Shown here piece after piece: positions 31,746-41,181 of a stretch of 64,000 nucleotides of DNA. The position numbers and the translations under genes are program-made. The stretch is from Chlorobaculum sp. (lineage in GTDB: Bacteria > Bacteroidota > Chlorobiia > Chlorobiales > Chlorobiaceae), in NCBI GenBank assembly GCA_013334855.1, contig JAAXWU010000001.1, positions 1 through 64,000 of the forward strand. Direction: 5' to 3'. The notes beneath the pieces were generated by a model. The model saw only the letters and a program-made list of their open reading frames with translations, searched no databases and was not told the DNA's origin. How positions within the stretch are numbered: the stretch's first letter is position 1; each line of letters starts with the position of its first letter.

Positions 31746-32702
31746 TCAGCGATGCCCACGTGGCATCGGGTTATCGGCATCCTGCAATGCCGGCCTCTCC
31801 GGAAAAGAGCGGATCAGCAGCGAAAACAGGAACATTGTAACGGCAACGAGCGCCCACCACCACGGCAAGGAAAGCAGCGTTCCCGAGGTCGCATCGCTCG
31901 GGACGCCTGAATCCACGCCGGTTTTCATCAGAATCAGCGCAGCCAGATTGTTCATGCCGTGAGCGACAGCGGGGGCCAGAAGATTGTCAGACCGCTGATA
32001 AATATAGCCAATATACCACCCGAGCAAAGCGAGGGGCGCGAAATTGAACCACTCCAGGTGAAACATGGCGAACACAATCCCGGTAAACAGCACCGCCCTT
32101 CGCGGCGACAGATTCAGCGCGAGGCTTTTCTGAATGTATCCGCGAAAAAACAGCTCTTCGCAGATCGCCGGCGTCACCACGAGCACCAGCGCCGAGAGGA
32201 TGATCCCTTCATTCGAAACGCCTCCGGCAAGCTTTCGGAGCAACTGGTCGAGCCTGGCCTGATCCTGCATGAGTTTTTTCCCAACGCTCCCGAGGTATGG
32301 CAACAACAGAAGCTGCAACTCGACGATGCTGTACAATGCCGGTTGCAGCAGCAGCATCCCGGCCCCGGCCATCAGCGCCGGACGCACGCCGCCACGCCTG
32401 CCGATGCCGAGCCAGCCGAGCGTGGCTCTGCCGAACAATCCGTCGCCACTGAAGCGGCTGACAAGCCAGAGCACTGGCAGCGCGAGCACCAGAATCTGCC
32501 CGATACCTTGAGCCGCCAGCATTTTCGGCACGAGCGGAGCGCTCAGCCAGCGAAATCCCTCATCCAGAGTGACATCGCCGATCACCAGCATGGTGAGCAG
32601 CGAACCGGCAACCGGGTAGACAGCCAGTACGGAGATCACCACCAGAATGGTGCTGAACAGACCAGGCCGTCCGGTATGTTGCTGACCGTCATTGAAGTTC
32701 AT
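31746..32702 (-). CDS. CPBP-family (CAAX/bacteriocin-processing) membrane protease
   Basis: A 318-residue polytopic protein of the CPBP (ABI) intramembrane metalloprotease family, with the glutamate motif EELFFRGYIQKS, the FAMFHLEWFNF histidine motif and HGMNNLAAL. In bacteria these act in processing or self-immunity, and the substrate is unknown. It precedes cdsA by 13 bases and probably shares its operon. Confidence 0.9.
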   Translation of the reverse strand: MNFNDGQQHTGRPGLFSTILVVISVLAVYPVAGSLLTMLVIGDVTLDEGFRWLSAPLVPKMLAAQGIGQILVLALPVLWLVSRFSGDGLFGRATLGWLGIGRRGGVRPALMAGAGMLLLQPALYSIVELQLLLLPYLGSVGKKLMQDQARLDQLLRKLAGGVSNEGIILSALVLVVTPAICEELFFRGYIQKSLALNLSPRRAVLFTGIVFAMFHLEWFNFAPLALLGWYIGYIYQRSDNLLAPAVAHGMNNLAALILMKTGVDSGVPSDATSGTLLSLPWWWALVAVTMFLFSLLIRSFPERPALQDADNPMPRGHR

Positions 32703-32946
32703 GAAGCGCGACGAGCCGGTTATTGATCGATTCTTTGATGAGAGAGCGTAAAGATACCCCTATTTCCCGTATTGCGGGACAATTAACAGAGCGGGGGTCA
32801 TGTTTTCATCCTGAATGAAACGCTTTTTTTGCCAAAAGCTGATTATCTTCAGGGTCACAAATCCATTCCCTGCGTATCTCAGCCTTCGGACTGAATGCGA
32901 GTTCCTGAAAACCGCCCGCTCGACGGGCCTCGATCAAACACTCTGC

Positions 32947-33999
32947 ATGAAAATTCTCGTTACCGGCGCTGCCGGATTCATCGGTTTCCATCTGTGCGAA
33001 CGCCTCGCCTCAAGGGGTGACGAAGTGGTCGGTCTCGATAACATCAATGATTATTACGACCAGCGCGTCAAATACGGACGACTCGCCTTCTCGGGCATCG
33101 ATGAATCCGCCATCGAATACGGCAAGCCTGTGCAGTCGTCGAAACATCCCGGCTACCGCTTCGTCAAGCTCAACCTCGAAGACAAGGAGGGGATCGACAA
33201 CCTGTTCAGGACGGAAAAATTCGATGCCCTCTGCAATCTGGCCGCGCAGGCTGGCGTGCGCTACTCGCTCACCAATCCCGGCGCTTACGTCAGCTCGAAC
33301 ATTGTCGGCTTTGCCAATCTGCTGGAGGCGGCCCGCCACAACAACCTCGGCAACTTCTGCTACGCTTCGAGTTCGTCGGTCTACGGCCTGAACGAAAGCC
33401 AGCCCTTCTCGGTGCACGACAACGTCGATCACCCGCTCAGCCTCTACGCGGCGAGCAAGAAATCGAACGAGCTGATGGCGCACACCTACAGCCACCTGTT
33501 CCGCATCCCGACCACCGGCCTGCGTTTCTTCACGGTCTACGGCCCCTGGGGTCGGCCCGACATGGCGCTCTTCCTCTTCACCAAGGCTGCGCTCGAAGGT
33601 CGCCCGATCGATGTGTTCAACTACGGCAACATGCAGCGTGACTTCACCTACATCGACGACATCGTCGAGGGTGTCGTGCGCGTGCTCGACCATCCGGCCC
33701 AGCCGAATCCCGACTGGAGCGGCGCTGATCCCGATCCGGGAACCTCATCCGCCCCGTACCGGGTCTACAACATCGGCAACAACCAGCCGGTCAGCCTGAT
33801 GGATTACATCGGAGCCGTCGAAAAGGCTCTCGGCAAAACCATCGAAAAGAACCTGCTGCCCATGCAGCCGGGCGACGTGCCATCGACCTACGCCGACGTG
33901 AGCGATCTGGTGAACGACCTCGGTTACAAGCCTGAAACGACGGTGCAGGAAGGGGTGGACAAGTTCATCGCCTGGTACCGTGAATTCTTCAACGTCTGA
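32947..33999 (+). CDS. UDP-glucuronate 4-epimerase-type NAD-dependent epimerase
   Basis: An extended SDR of 350 residues, MKILVTGAAGFIGFHLCERL (GxxGxxG) followed by LDNINDYYDQRVKYGRL, SSSVYG and the catalytic SLYAASKKSNELMA (YxxxK). The N-terminal tract with DYYD and the QRDFTYIDDIVEGVVR motif are typical of UDP-glucuronate/UDP-galacturonate 4-epimerase (LspL, WbpP-like). It would make UDP-GalA from UDP-GlcA for surface polysaccharide. Followed immediately by a UDP-sugar 6-dehydrogenase. Confidence 0.85.
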   Translation: MKILVTGAAGFIGFHLCERLASRGDEVVGLDNINDYYDQRVKYGRLAFSGIDESAIEYGKPVQSSKHPGYRFVKLNLEDKEGIDNLFRTEKFDALCNLAAQAGVRYSLTNPGAYVSSNIVGFANLLEAARHNNLGNFCYASSSSVYGLNESQPFSVHDNVDHPLSLYAASKKSNELMAHTYSHLFRIPTTGLRFFTVYGPWGRPDMALFLFTKAALEGRPIDVFNYGNMQRDFTYIDDIVEGVVRVLDHPAQPNPDWSGADPDPGTSSAPYRVYNIGNNQPVSLMDYIGAVEKALGKTIEKNLLPMQPGDVPSTYADVSDLVNDLGYKPETTVQEGVDKFIAWYREFFNV

Positions 34000-34002
34000 T
34001 CA

Positions 34003-35307
34003 TTGACCGTGAATAACGTAAAAATTGCCGTGATCGGCTTGGGTTACGTCGGTCTGCCGCTTGCCGTGGAGTTCGCAAGGAAATTCCCGGTGGCCGGTTT
34101 CGACATCAAGCAGGAGCGGATCGAAGAGCTGCGCCGGGGATGCGACTCGACGCTCGAAGTCGATGCGGAGACGCTCGCCTCCGTGCTCGCGGCAAGCAAC
34201 CCGCTGAACGTGGCGGATAGCAAAGGCCTCTTCGTCACCTCCGCCATTGCGGAGATTGCGAATGCGAATATCTACATCGTCACCGTGCCGACGCCCACCG
34301 ACCGGCACAACCGCCCGGTGCTGACCCCGCTGGTCAGGGCGAGCGAGACTGTCGGAAGGGTGCTCGAAAAGGGGGACATCGTCATCTACGAATCGACCGT
34401 CTACCCCGGCGCGACCGAGGAGGATTGCGTGCCGGTGCTCGAAGAGGTCTCCGGCATGGTTTTCAACGAGGACTTTTTCGCGGGATACTCTCCCGAGCGG
34501 ATCAACCCCGGCGACAAGGAGCACACGGTCACGAAAATCAAAAAGGTGACCTCCGGTTCGACCCCCGAAGCCGCCCGCAAGGTCGATGATCTCTACCGCT
34601 CGATCATCACGGCGGGCACGCACCTGGCCTCGTCGATCAGGGTGGCCGAGGCGGCCAAGGTGATCGAGAACTCCCAGCGCGACATCAACATCGCCTTCGT
34701 CAACGAGTTGGCGATGATCTTCAACCGCATGGGCATCGACACCCTCGAAGTGCTCGAAGCGGCGGGCAGCAAGTGGAACTTCCTCCCCTTCCGGCCCGGT
34801 CTGGTGGGCGGCCACTGCATCGGCGTCGATCCCTACTACCTGGCGCAGAAGGCGCAGGAGTACGGCTACCATCCCGAGATCATCCTCGCGGGCCGCCGCC
34901 TGAACGACAACATGGGCAAATATGTCGCTTCGGAGGTGGTCAAGCTGATGATTTCGCGTGATCTGAAGGTCAAAGGCGCGAGGGTGCTGATGCTCGGCAT
35001 CACCTTCAAGGAGAACTGCCCCGACATCCGCAACACCCGCGCAGTCGATATTGTGGCCGAGCTGCGCCAGTACGGCGTCGAGGTGCACATTCACGATCCC
35101 TGGGCCAACCCCGAGGAGGTGCGGCACGAGTACAGCCTGGAGTGCATCGAAGAGCCGTGCGGAGACAAATACGACGCCGTCATTCTCGCCGTCGCCCACA
35201 AGGCGTTCGCGGACATGGACATCCGCTCGCTCTGCTCCTGCCGGAACGCCGTGGTCTACGATGTCAAGGGTGTGTTGCCAAACGACGCTATCGACGGCAG
35301 ATTGTAA
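34003..35307 (+). CDS. UDP-N-acetyl-sugar (TviB-type) 6-dehydrogenase
   Basis: A UDP-sugar dehydrogenase of 434 residues: [23 protein letters not shown] at the start, then the catalytic cysteine in [17 protein letters not shown] near residue 268. The subfamily (TviB/WbpA/WecC-like) oxidises UDP-HexNAc to the uronate. The start codon is not ATG: TTG at 34003 or GTG at 34009 ([12 protein letters not shown]), both just after the epimerase stop. Together the two genes would supply uronic acid precursors for polysaccharide. Confidence 0.88.
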   Translation: MTVNNVKIAVIGLGYVGLPLAVEFARKFPVAGFDIKQERIEELRRGCDSTLEVDAETLASVLAASNPLNVADSKGLFVTSAIAEIANANIYIVTVPTPTDRHNRPVLTPLVRASETVGRVLEKGDIVIYESTVYPGATEEDCVPVLEEVSGMVFNEDFFAGYSPERINPGDKEHTVTKIKKVTSGSTPEAARKVDDLYRSIITAGTHLASSIRVAEAAKVIENSQRDINIAFVNELAMIFNRMGIDTLEVLEAAGSKWNFLPFRPGLVGGHCIGVDPYYLAQKAQEYGYHPEIILAGRRLNDNMGKYVASEVVKLMISRDLKVKGARVLMLGITFKENCPDIRNTRAVDIVAELRQYGVEVHIHDPWANPEEVRHEYSLECIEEPCGDKYDAVILAVAHKAFADMDIRSLCSCRNAVVYDVKGVLPNDAIDGRL

Positions 35308-35310
35308 CGG

Positions 35311-36378
35311 ATGAAGCTTCTGTTCGTCAACTCCGCCAGAGAGTGGGGCGGCACCGAAAAATGGACGCGAATGGCCGCCCGCAAGCTTGCGGAGACGCAT
35401 GAGGTTTCGCTCGTCTACCGCAAGGAGGTCGTCGGCACTAACTTCGACCTGCCGAAATTCCGCCTCCCCTGCCTCAGCCATGTCGATCTCTACACGCTCT
35501 TGCGGATGGTCGCGATCATCCGCAAGCATGGGATAGAAGTGATCATTCCGACCAAGCGCAAAGACTACCTGCTCGGCGGCCTGGCCGGACGGATGACCGG
35601 CGTACCGATGATTTTGCGGCTCGGCGCGGACCGGAAGCTGCGCTGGCCCTGGCAGCGCTTCATGTACCACACCCTCAGCAGCGGCATCATCGTCAACGCG
35701 AGCAAGATCAAAAAGACGCTGCTCGAAACCAGCTACATTCCCGCCGATAAAATCCGGGTCATCTACAACGGCCTCGACACCACCGAACTCGACCGGCGGC
35801 GCTTGGAAGAGCCCGTCGCCAAACCATTTCCGATCACCATCACCGGCCTTGGGCGACTCACCTGGAACAAGGGGTACGACTTCCTCATCCGCAGTTTCGC
35901 CCGTTTCGTCGAAGCGAGCGGCAACCGCGACGCTGGCCTCGTCATCATCGGCGACGGAGCGCAGAGGGAGGAGTTTGCGAAGCTGGCGGCGGAGCTGGGG
36001 CTGCGGGATCGGGTGCTCTTTCCCGGCTTCCAGCAGAATCCCTACCCGTGGCTCGCCGTGAGCGACATTTTCGCCGTCACCTCGACCAACGAGGGGCTGC
36101 CGAACGCCCTGCTCGAAGCGATGTACCTCGGCAACGCCCCCATCAGCACCCGGGCGGGGGGCGTCGATGAGGTGATCGACGACGGCCAGAACGGTCGTCT
36201 ACTTGATTACGGTGACGAGGAGGCGCTGGCGAAAGCATTGCAGTCGCTCGTCGAATCGCCGGAGCGCCGGGCAGAGTTCGCGAAAAATGCGCGGGAACGG
36301 ATCATCGATCAGTTTTCGTTGGATCGGATGTCGAGCGAAATCGCCGGTTTCTGCCGGGAGGTGGCAAGAAAAGCATGA
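35311..36378 (+). CDS. Glycosyltransferase (GT4-like), tandem paralogue 1
   Basis: A GT-B fold enzyme of 355 residues starting MKLLFVNSAREWGGTEKWT. Its C-terminal half has the donor-site motif TSTNEGLPNALLEAMYLGNAP (E-x7-E type) and GDGAQREEF. The N-terminal motif NSAREWGGTEKW is shared with the next two genes. It starts three bases after the dehydrogenase stop, in a + strand operon. Donor and acceptor sugar are not known. Confidence 0.85.
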   Translation: MKLLFVNSAREWGGTEKWTRMAARKLAETHEVSLVYRKEVVGTNFDLPKFRLPCLSHVDLYTLLRMVAIIRKHGIEVIIPTKRKDYLLGGLAGRMTGVPMILRLGADRKLRWPWQRFMYHTLSSGIIVNASKIKKTLLETSYIPADKIRVIYNGLDTTELDRRRLEEPVAKPFPITITGLGRLTWNKGYDFLIRSFARFVEASGNRDAGLVIIGDGAQREEFAKLAAELGLRDRVLFPGFQQNPYPWLAVSDIFAVTSTNEGLPNALLEAMYLGNAPISTRAGGVDEVIDDGQNGRLLDYGDEEALAKALQSLVESPERRAEFAKNARERIIDQFSLDRMSSEIAGFCREVARKA

Positions 36379-36424
36379 AAACGAGACGACACGATTTGGA
36401 CAAATTCGGCAAACCCGTGAGCAG

Positions 36425-37507
36425 ATGAACTTCCTCTTCCTGAACTCCGCAAGCCGCGGATGGGGCGGCAACGAGCAGTCGATCACGCTGACCGCCAGAA
36501 TCCTCTCGGCGCGGCACGAGATCGTCTTCGCCTACCGCGAGGAGGAGATCGGCAGCCATCTGAACTTTAAGAAATACCAGCTCCCCTTTCTCTTCGAAGG
36601 CGACCTCTACACCATCGCCCGTCTCGTGCAGATCGTCAGAAAGCACCGCATCGACGTAATCATCCCCTCCAAGCGCAAGGATTACGCCATCGCGGGCATC
36701 GTCAGCCGCCTGTGCGGCACGCTCAACATCCTCTGGCTCGGAGCGCGGCGCGAGCTGCAAAACAGCATGGTGAACCGGCTCGTCTACGGAACGCTGGCGG
36801 ATGGCATCATCGTCAACGCCCGGCAGATCAAAGAGACGCTCGCCGCGAGCGGCGTCGTTGAAGAGCGTAAAATCAAGGTGCTCTACCGGGGCATCGATTC
36901 AACCGTGCTGGATCGCTATCTCCGCCATCCCGGCAAAGAGGCTGGCGTGCCGATGATGATCACGGCGATGGGGCGGCTCGACAAGAACAAGAGCCACGAC
37001 CTGCTCTTGCGGGGCTTCGCACGATTTCTCAGCCTCCAGCCCGGCATCGAGGCGCGACTGGAGATTCTCGGCGAAGGCAACGAGCGCCCGAATCTTGAAC
37101 GGCTCATCGCCGAACTCGGCCTCGATGGGCGGGCCGTCTTGCGCGGATTTTGCTCCGATCCCTACCCCGATCTCGGCTACAGCGATGTGTTCGCCATGAC
37201 CTCCGAGAGCGAAGGACTCTCCATCGCCCTGCTCGAAGCGATGTACCTCGGCAACGCGCCGGTTTCGACCTACGCCGGAGGCGGCGTCACCGAAATCATC
37301 GACAACGGAAAAAACGGCCTGCTCTTCGAATACGGCGACGAAAAAGCGCTTGCCAGCCATCTCCTGAAATTCTACCTTGAACCGGAGTATCGGCGCAAGA
37401 TCGCCGACGCGGCGCGCAAAAGCGTGGCCGAACGCTACTCGGCAGAGCGCGTCGAGCGTGAGATCGTCGAGTTCTGCAAGGAAGTTCAAGCATCGAAGCA
37501 TCCATGA
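36425..37507 (+). CDS. Glycosyltransferase (GT4-like), tandem paralogue 2
   Basis: A 360-residue protein, MNFLFLNSASRGWGGNEQSIT, clearly related to the previous one along its whole length: both share DLYT...R...IxxKHxIxVIIPxKRKDY, then GIIVNAxxIKxTL, then IEV-type, then LLEAMYLGNAPxST. It starts 46 bases after the previous stop. Its stop overlaps the next gene by four bases. Confidence 0.85.
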   Translation: MNFLFLNSASRGWGGNEQSITLTARILSARHEIVFAYREEEIGSHLNFKKYQLPFLFEGDLYTIARLVQIVRKHRIDVIIPSKRKDYAIAGIVSRLCGTLNILWLGARRELQNSMVNRLVYGTLADGIIVNARQIKETLAASGVVEERKIKVLYRGIDSTVLDRYLRHPGKEAGVPMMITAMGRLDKNKSHDLLLRGFARFLSLQPGIEARLEILGEGNERPNLERLIAELGLDGRAVLRGFCSDPYPDLGYSDVFAMTSESEGLSIALLEAMYLGNAPVSTYAGGGVTEIIDNGKNGLLFEYGDEKALASHLLKFYLEPEYRRKIADAARKSVAERYSAERVEREIVEFCKEVQASKHP

Positions 37508-38616
37508 ACATTCTCTTCATCAACTCCATTGGCCGCAACAAATTCGGCGGCGGCGAAAAATGGATGGTCAACGCCGCCAGGGGGCTGGCCGACCGGGGCC
37601 ACAACGTTGTACTGGCGAGCAAGCGCGACTCCCGGCTGCTGGAGTACGCCTCAGAGCGCGGCGTCCGCACCGAAGTGATGGAGATTCGCGGCGACTTCAG
37701 CCCGCTGGCGACGCTGAAAATCGCCTCGTGGATGAAAAAACACCAGACCGACATCCTCATCTGCAACCTCAACAAGGATGTGCGCGTCGCGGGCCTGGCC
37801 GCCCGGCTTGTCGGCCACCCCGTGGTGCTGGCGCGTCACGGCATGTTGCTGTGCAGCCGCAAATGGAAGCACAAGCTCTCGCTTACCCGCCTCACGGACG
37901 GCATCATCACCAACAGCCGCACCATCCGCACGGCCTACGCGGAGTATGGCTGGTTCGACGCCGATTTCGTCAAGGTGATCTACAACGGCCTCGTCATTCC
38001 CGGCAACGTCACGGCGTACGACTTCGCCTCGCGCTTCCCCGGCAAAAGGATCATCTACAGCGCTGGACGCCTGTCGAAGCAGAAAGGGTTCGAGTACCTG
38101 ATCGACGCCGCCGCCATTCTGAAACGCAAGCGCGACGACCTCATCTTCGCCATCTCGGGCGAAGGCAAGCTCGAAAGTGAACTGAAAAGCCGCGTCAAAG
38201 CGCTCGGCCTCGAAGCGTCGTTCATCTTCCTCGGCTTCACGCCGGACATCTATCCGTGCCTCATGGGGTGCGACCTCTTCGTGCTCGCCTCGCTGTTCGA
38301 GGGGATGCCGAACGTCGTCATGGAGGCGATGGCGATGCAGAAGCCGGTCGTCGCCACCGACGTGAATGGCGCAAGAGAGCTGATGGGGGCGAGCGAAGAG
38401 AGCCTCGCTTGCGACACGGGCCTCATCATCCCGCCGAAAAATCCGCAAGCCATCGCCGAAGCGATCGAGAAGATCATCGACAACCCGGCGCTTCTCGAAG
38501 CGTACGGCAGAGCCGGGCACGAGCGCGTCGAGACGCAATTCACCATCCCGATCATGGTCAACAATCTCGAAAAGCACCTGCAAGCCAAGCTCGCCGAGAA
38601 AGCCGGACGGCACTGA
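37504..38616 (+). CDS. Glycosyltransferase (GT4-like), tandem paralogue 3
   Basis: A 370-residue protein, MNILFINSIGRNKFGGGEKWM, with the same N-terminal pattern (NS...GGGEKW) but more divergent: middle CNLNKDVRVAGLAARLVGHPVVLARHG, NGLVIPG, GRLSKQKGFEYLIDAAAIL and the donor motif SLFEGMPNVVMEAMAMQKPVVATDVNG. Like the other two, it lacks membrane segments. All three likely add sugars to the same glycan. Confidence 0.85.
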   Translation: MNILFINSIGRNKFGGGEKWMVNAARGLADRGHNVVLASKRDSRLLEYASERGVRTEVMEIRGDFSPLATLKIASWMKKHQTDILICNLNKDVRVAGLAARLVGHPVVLARHGMLLCSRKWKHKLSLTRLTDGIITNSRTIRTAYAEYGWFDADFVKVIYNGLVIPGNVTAYDFASRFPGKRIIYSAGRLSKQKGFEYLIDAAAILKRKRDDLIFAISGEGKLESELKSRVKALGLEASFIFLGFTPDIYPCLMGCDLFVLASLFEGMPNVVMEAMAMQKPVVATDVNGARELMGASEESLACDTGLIIPPKNPQAIAEAIEKIIDNPALLEAYGRAGHERVETQFTIPIMVNNLEKHLQAKLAEKAGRH

Positions 38617-38992
38617 GCGGGGGCGACTGACGGATTTTACCGTACCTGCGGTCGTCATTGCGAAGTGCCGGGAATTCGTTGTCCGCAATGGTTGAACTCA
38701 CTCCTCTCCTCTTCCCGTCATCGCGAGGCCCGACAAGTCGGGACGTGGCGATCCATCTTTAGGGCCTTCGCCGTTTCGGCATGGATTGCCGCGTCGCTTC
38801 GCAGCTTTCCATGAACTGACAGAGGAAGAGGACGGGCACAAGACCCGTCCCTACAATCGGAAAAAATTGGTTTTTGTCTGGAAGTTCAAGGTTCACGCGG
38901 GGTATCGTGTCCCGACTTGTCGGGATGGCTCGCGATGACGACAGCAACGTTCGACAAGCTCCCGAGGAGAAAGGAGAAAACGCGGCGGGCGC
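38617..38992. other. Gene-free stretch with a MITE-like repeat
   Basis: Separates the + strand glycosyltransferases from the - strand nonulosonate block. It holds an inverted-repeat element (38716-38940) and a stray GTCATTGCGA string at 38654. No gene seen. Confidence 0.75.
38716..38940. repeat. MITE-like inverted repeat element
   Basis: Two imperfect arms of about 38-40 bases: the left reads CGTCATCGCGAG..CCCGACAAGTCGGGAC.TGGCGATCC (38716-38755), the right (38903-38940) is its reverse complement with a few changes. Each arm contains its own palindrome CCCGACWWGTCGGG. Between them are ATGGATTGCCGCGTCGCTTCG and a small palindrome GACGGGCACAAGACCCGTC (38831-38849). The string CGTCATTGCGAG...GATTGCCGCGTCGCTTCGC is a familiar dispersed repeat in several phyla. 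No coding capacity. Confidence 0.8.
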
Positions 38993-39751
38993 TCAACCTG
39001 GACGGTAACGCGGAACGAGGTGCTCCAGCTCCGGCTCGGTGGCGAAAAGATTATAGCGACGGGCCAGTTCGCGAAGCACCTTGATATCGGCATAGACATG
39101 CCGCAGCAAAGGCTGATTGTGGATGTGCTCTCCACCGAGGTAATCGTTCCTTTTCTGAACTCCGATACCGCAAATGACGTAGTCGGCATCCCGACCATGC
39201 TCGGAGATGGCCAGCACGAGCGCGAGAATGCCGGTTGACGGCCTGAACACCGCCCCGCAATCCTTGCGCCTGTCGACGAGACGCTTCAGAAAAGTGGTCG
39301 TCAGCGAACCAGCATACCGGATTTTTTTGTTCACAGGCAGCCGGAAAAAATCGCTCGTGACAATCGGATCGTAACAGCCGCTGACTCTGCCGACAATTTC
39401 GCGGCGTTCATACGCCGATACAGCCTCGACCGGCGAGCTGAAACCGGCCTCGTCGAGCACCTTTTTCAGCATGTCCAGATTGCCGGTTCTCGTCAGAATC
39501 ACTTTGTCGGGCCGCGAGGCGACAATCATCTCCCACTGCTGTACGCAGCGCTCCCGGTCCGACCTCCCTTCCTGGCGCTCTTTCGGATGAATCAGATCGG
39601 GACTCAGTACGCTCACCACGCTCGGAAACCGGCTGACCGCGTCAGCATAGTATCCGATGGCGGCGTTGGCACAGTAAACAGCATCGCCTGACGGGATTTC
39701 AGCTCCTGGCTTGGAGCCGAGCACCACGACCAGCTTTTTCTTCACGCTCAT
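38993..39751 (-). CDS. Sialyltransferase-like (GT29-type) protein, tentative
   Basis: A 252-residue protein starting MSVKKKLVVVLGSKPGAEIP. I do not recognise it with certainty. Two points suggest a sialyltransferase: FRPSTGILALVLAIS near residue 170, resembling the sialylmotif S (PSTG) of GT29, and a C-terminal HNQPLLRHVYADIKVLREL, where GT29 enzymes have a conserved His before a D-x3-L helix. Its place next to the neuABC genes agrees. It has no signal peptide. A truncated second copy of its first 36 codons lies at 42914-43024, on the other side of neuABC. Confidence 0.5.
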   Translation of the reverse strand: MSVKKKLVVVLGSKPGAEIPSGDAVYCANAAIGYYADAVSRFPSVVSVLSPDLIHPKERQEGRSDRERCVQQWEMIVASRPDKVILTRTGNLDMLKKVLDEAGFSSPVEAVSAYERREIVGRVSGCYDPIVTSDFFRLPVNKKIRYAGSLTTTFLKRLVDRRKDCGAVFRPSTGILALVLAISEHGRDADYVICGIGVQKRNDYLGGEHIHNQPLLRHVYADIKVLRELARRYNLFATEPELEHLVPRYRPG

Positions 39752-40032
39752 GATTGAAACATTGATGACAGCACATGTGAACCTCTGGGGTAGGCGTCGA
39801 TGTGCGCCGTCCGGAAATTCACTCCTGAAGCCGCTTTCTGACAGCCATGCAAGGTATCCAGAGATGCATACCCTGTCCTGAAAATCGGCGTGTATGTATA
39901 AAGATAAAAAAAGCGCACATTAATTCGTTAACGACAGCATCAGCTCGATCGAATCAGCGCTCGAAGCGCCCCGCGAGGGTCACGCCATTATCCCGGTACA
40001 GATGCTGGCGTCGTAACGGACGGTTGCATCGG

Positions 40033-41181
40033 CTACATGATCGCCCAATCGACAAAGGTCTTCTGCGTGGCGATCTTCCAGAAATCAGGCCCTTTCACGA
40101 TGCGGTAAAATTTTTCGTCACTTCCGCCATTGCCGAAAAGGGCGCTGACCTGACGATCCCGGCCCCGAATCTCGATCAGAGCCTGGCGGATGGCGGATGA
40201 CTCGACCGGCGCATTCAGAATGCTGCTGCATTTTGCCCGGTTGTTTTGCCTGGTGCCCAGGTTGATGGTCGGTACGCCAAAATGGGGCGCTTCCCGCACC
40301 CCCGCGCTCGAATTGCCGATGATGAAATCGGCATGTTTCAGCACCGTCAGGAAGCTCTCGAAACGCATCGAGGGATAGAGGCGAATCCGCTCCATGCCTT
40401 CGAGTTTCCGGTATCTGGAGAGGATAATGTCCGTGCCGATGTCGTTGTTGGGATAGATGACGATATAGTTCAGATTCGATTCGAGCACCTGTTCGACCAC
40501 CGTGTCGATCTGGCGCGGCATATCGTCGATCTCGGTCGTGACGGGATGAAAAATCAGTATCCCGTAGTGCTGGAAGTTGAAGGCGTAGTACTTCCTGACC
40601 TCATCTATCGACGGCAGGGTGCTCGAATTCATGACATCCACGTCCGGCGAACCGATGACATGGATGCTCTCGCTTCTTTCGCCAAGCTGTATCAGCCGGT
40701 TTTTGGCCGATTCGTTCGAGACGAAATGGATGTGCGAGAGCTTCGAAACGGCGTGGCGAATCAGCTCGTCCACGGTTCCTGAAACTTCGCCCCCCTCGAT
40801 GTGCCCGACAAGCAGGTTGTTCAGCGCGCCAACCGCCGCTCCCGCCAGAGCCTCCACCCGGTCGCCGTGCACGATCAGCAGCTCGGGCCTGGTCTCCTTG
40901 ACATAGTCCGACAAGCCGCTGATGGTTTTCGACAGGATGTGATCCATGCTGTCGCTGGCGTTCTGGTTGATGAACTTGTGAATGTTCCTGAAGCCCGCTT
41001 TTTCGACCTCGATGCAGGTGTAGCCGTACTTCGAGAGCATATGCATGCCGGTCACGAAGATGTTCAGCTCGAACTCCTCGTCCGCCTGGATTCTCGACAT
41101 CAGGGATTTCAGCTTGCCGAAATCGGCGCGGGTGCCGGTCAGGAAGACAATTCTTCGTTTCTTGCTCGTCGTCATGTGCAT
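40033..41181 (-). CDS. neuC: UDP-N-acetylglucosamine 2-epimerase, hydrolysing (NeuC/LegG type)
   Basis: Makes N-acetylmannosamine (or a 6-deoxy analogue) from the UDP-sugar. The 382-residue protein has IVFLTGTRADFGKLKSLMSRI, the VTGMHM start of the family, HGDRVEALAGAAVG, the IEGGEVSGTVDELIRHAVSKLSHIHFVSNE block and HPVTTE. I start at 41181, overlapping the neuB stop by one base; the longer frame is an alternative-frame shadow of neuB. Substrate (UDP-GlcNAc or a bacillosamine-type sugar) cannot be told by eye. Confidence 0.88.
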   Translation of the reverse strand: MHMTTSKKRRIVFLTGTRADFGKLKSLMSRIQADEEFELNIFVTGMHMLSKYGYTCIEVEKAGFRNIHKFINQNASDSMDHILSKTISGLSDYVKETRPELLIVHGDRVEALAGAAVGALNNLLVGHIEGGEVSGTVDELIRHAVSKLSHIHFVSNESAKNRLIQLGERSESIHVIGSPDVDVMNSSTLPSIDEVRKYYAFNFQHYGILIFHPVTTEIDDMPRQIDTVVEQVLESNLNYIVIYPNNDIGTDIILSRYRKLEGMERIRLYPSMRFESFLTVLKHADFIIGNSSAGVREAPHFGVPTINLGTRQNNRAKCSSILNAPVESSAIRQALIEIRGRDRQVSALFGNGGSDEKFYRIVKGPDFWKIATQKTFVDWAIM

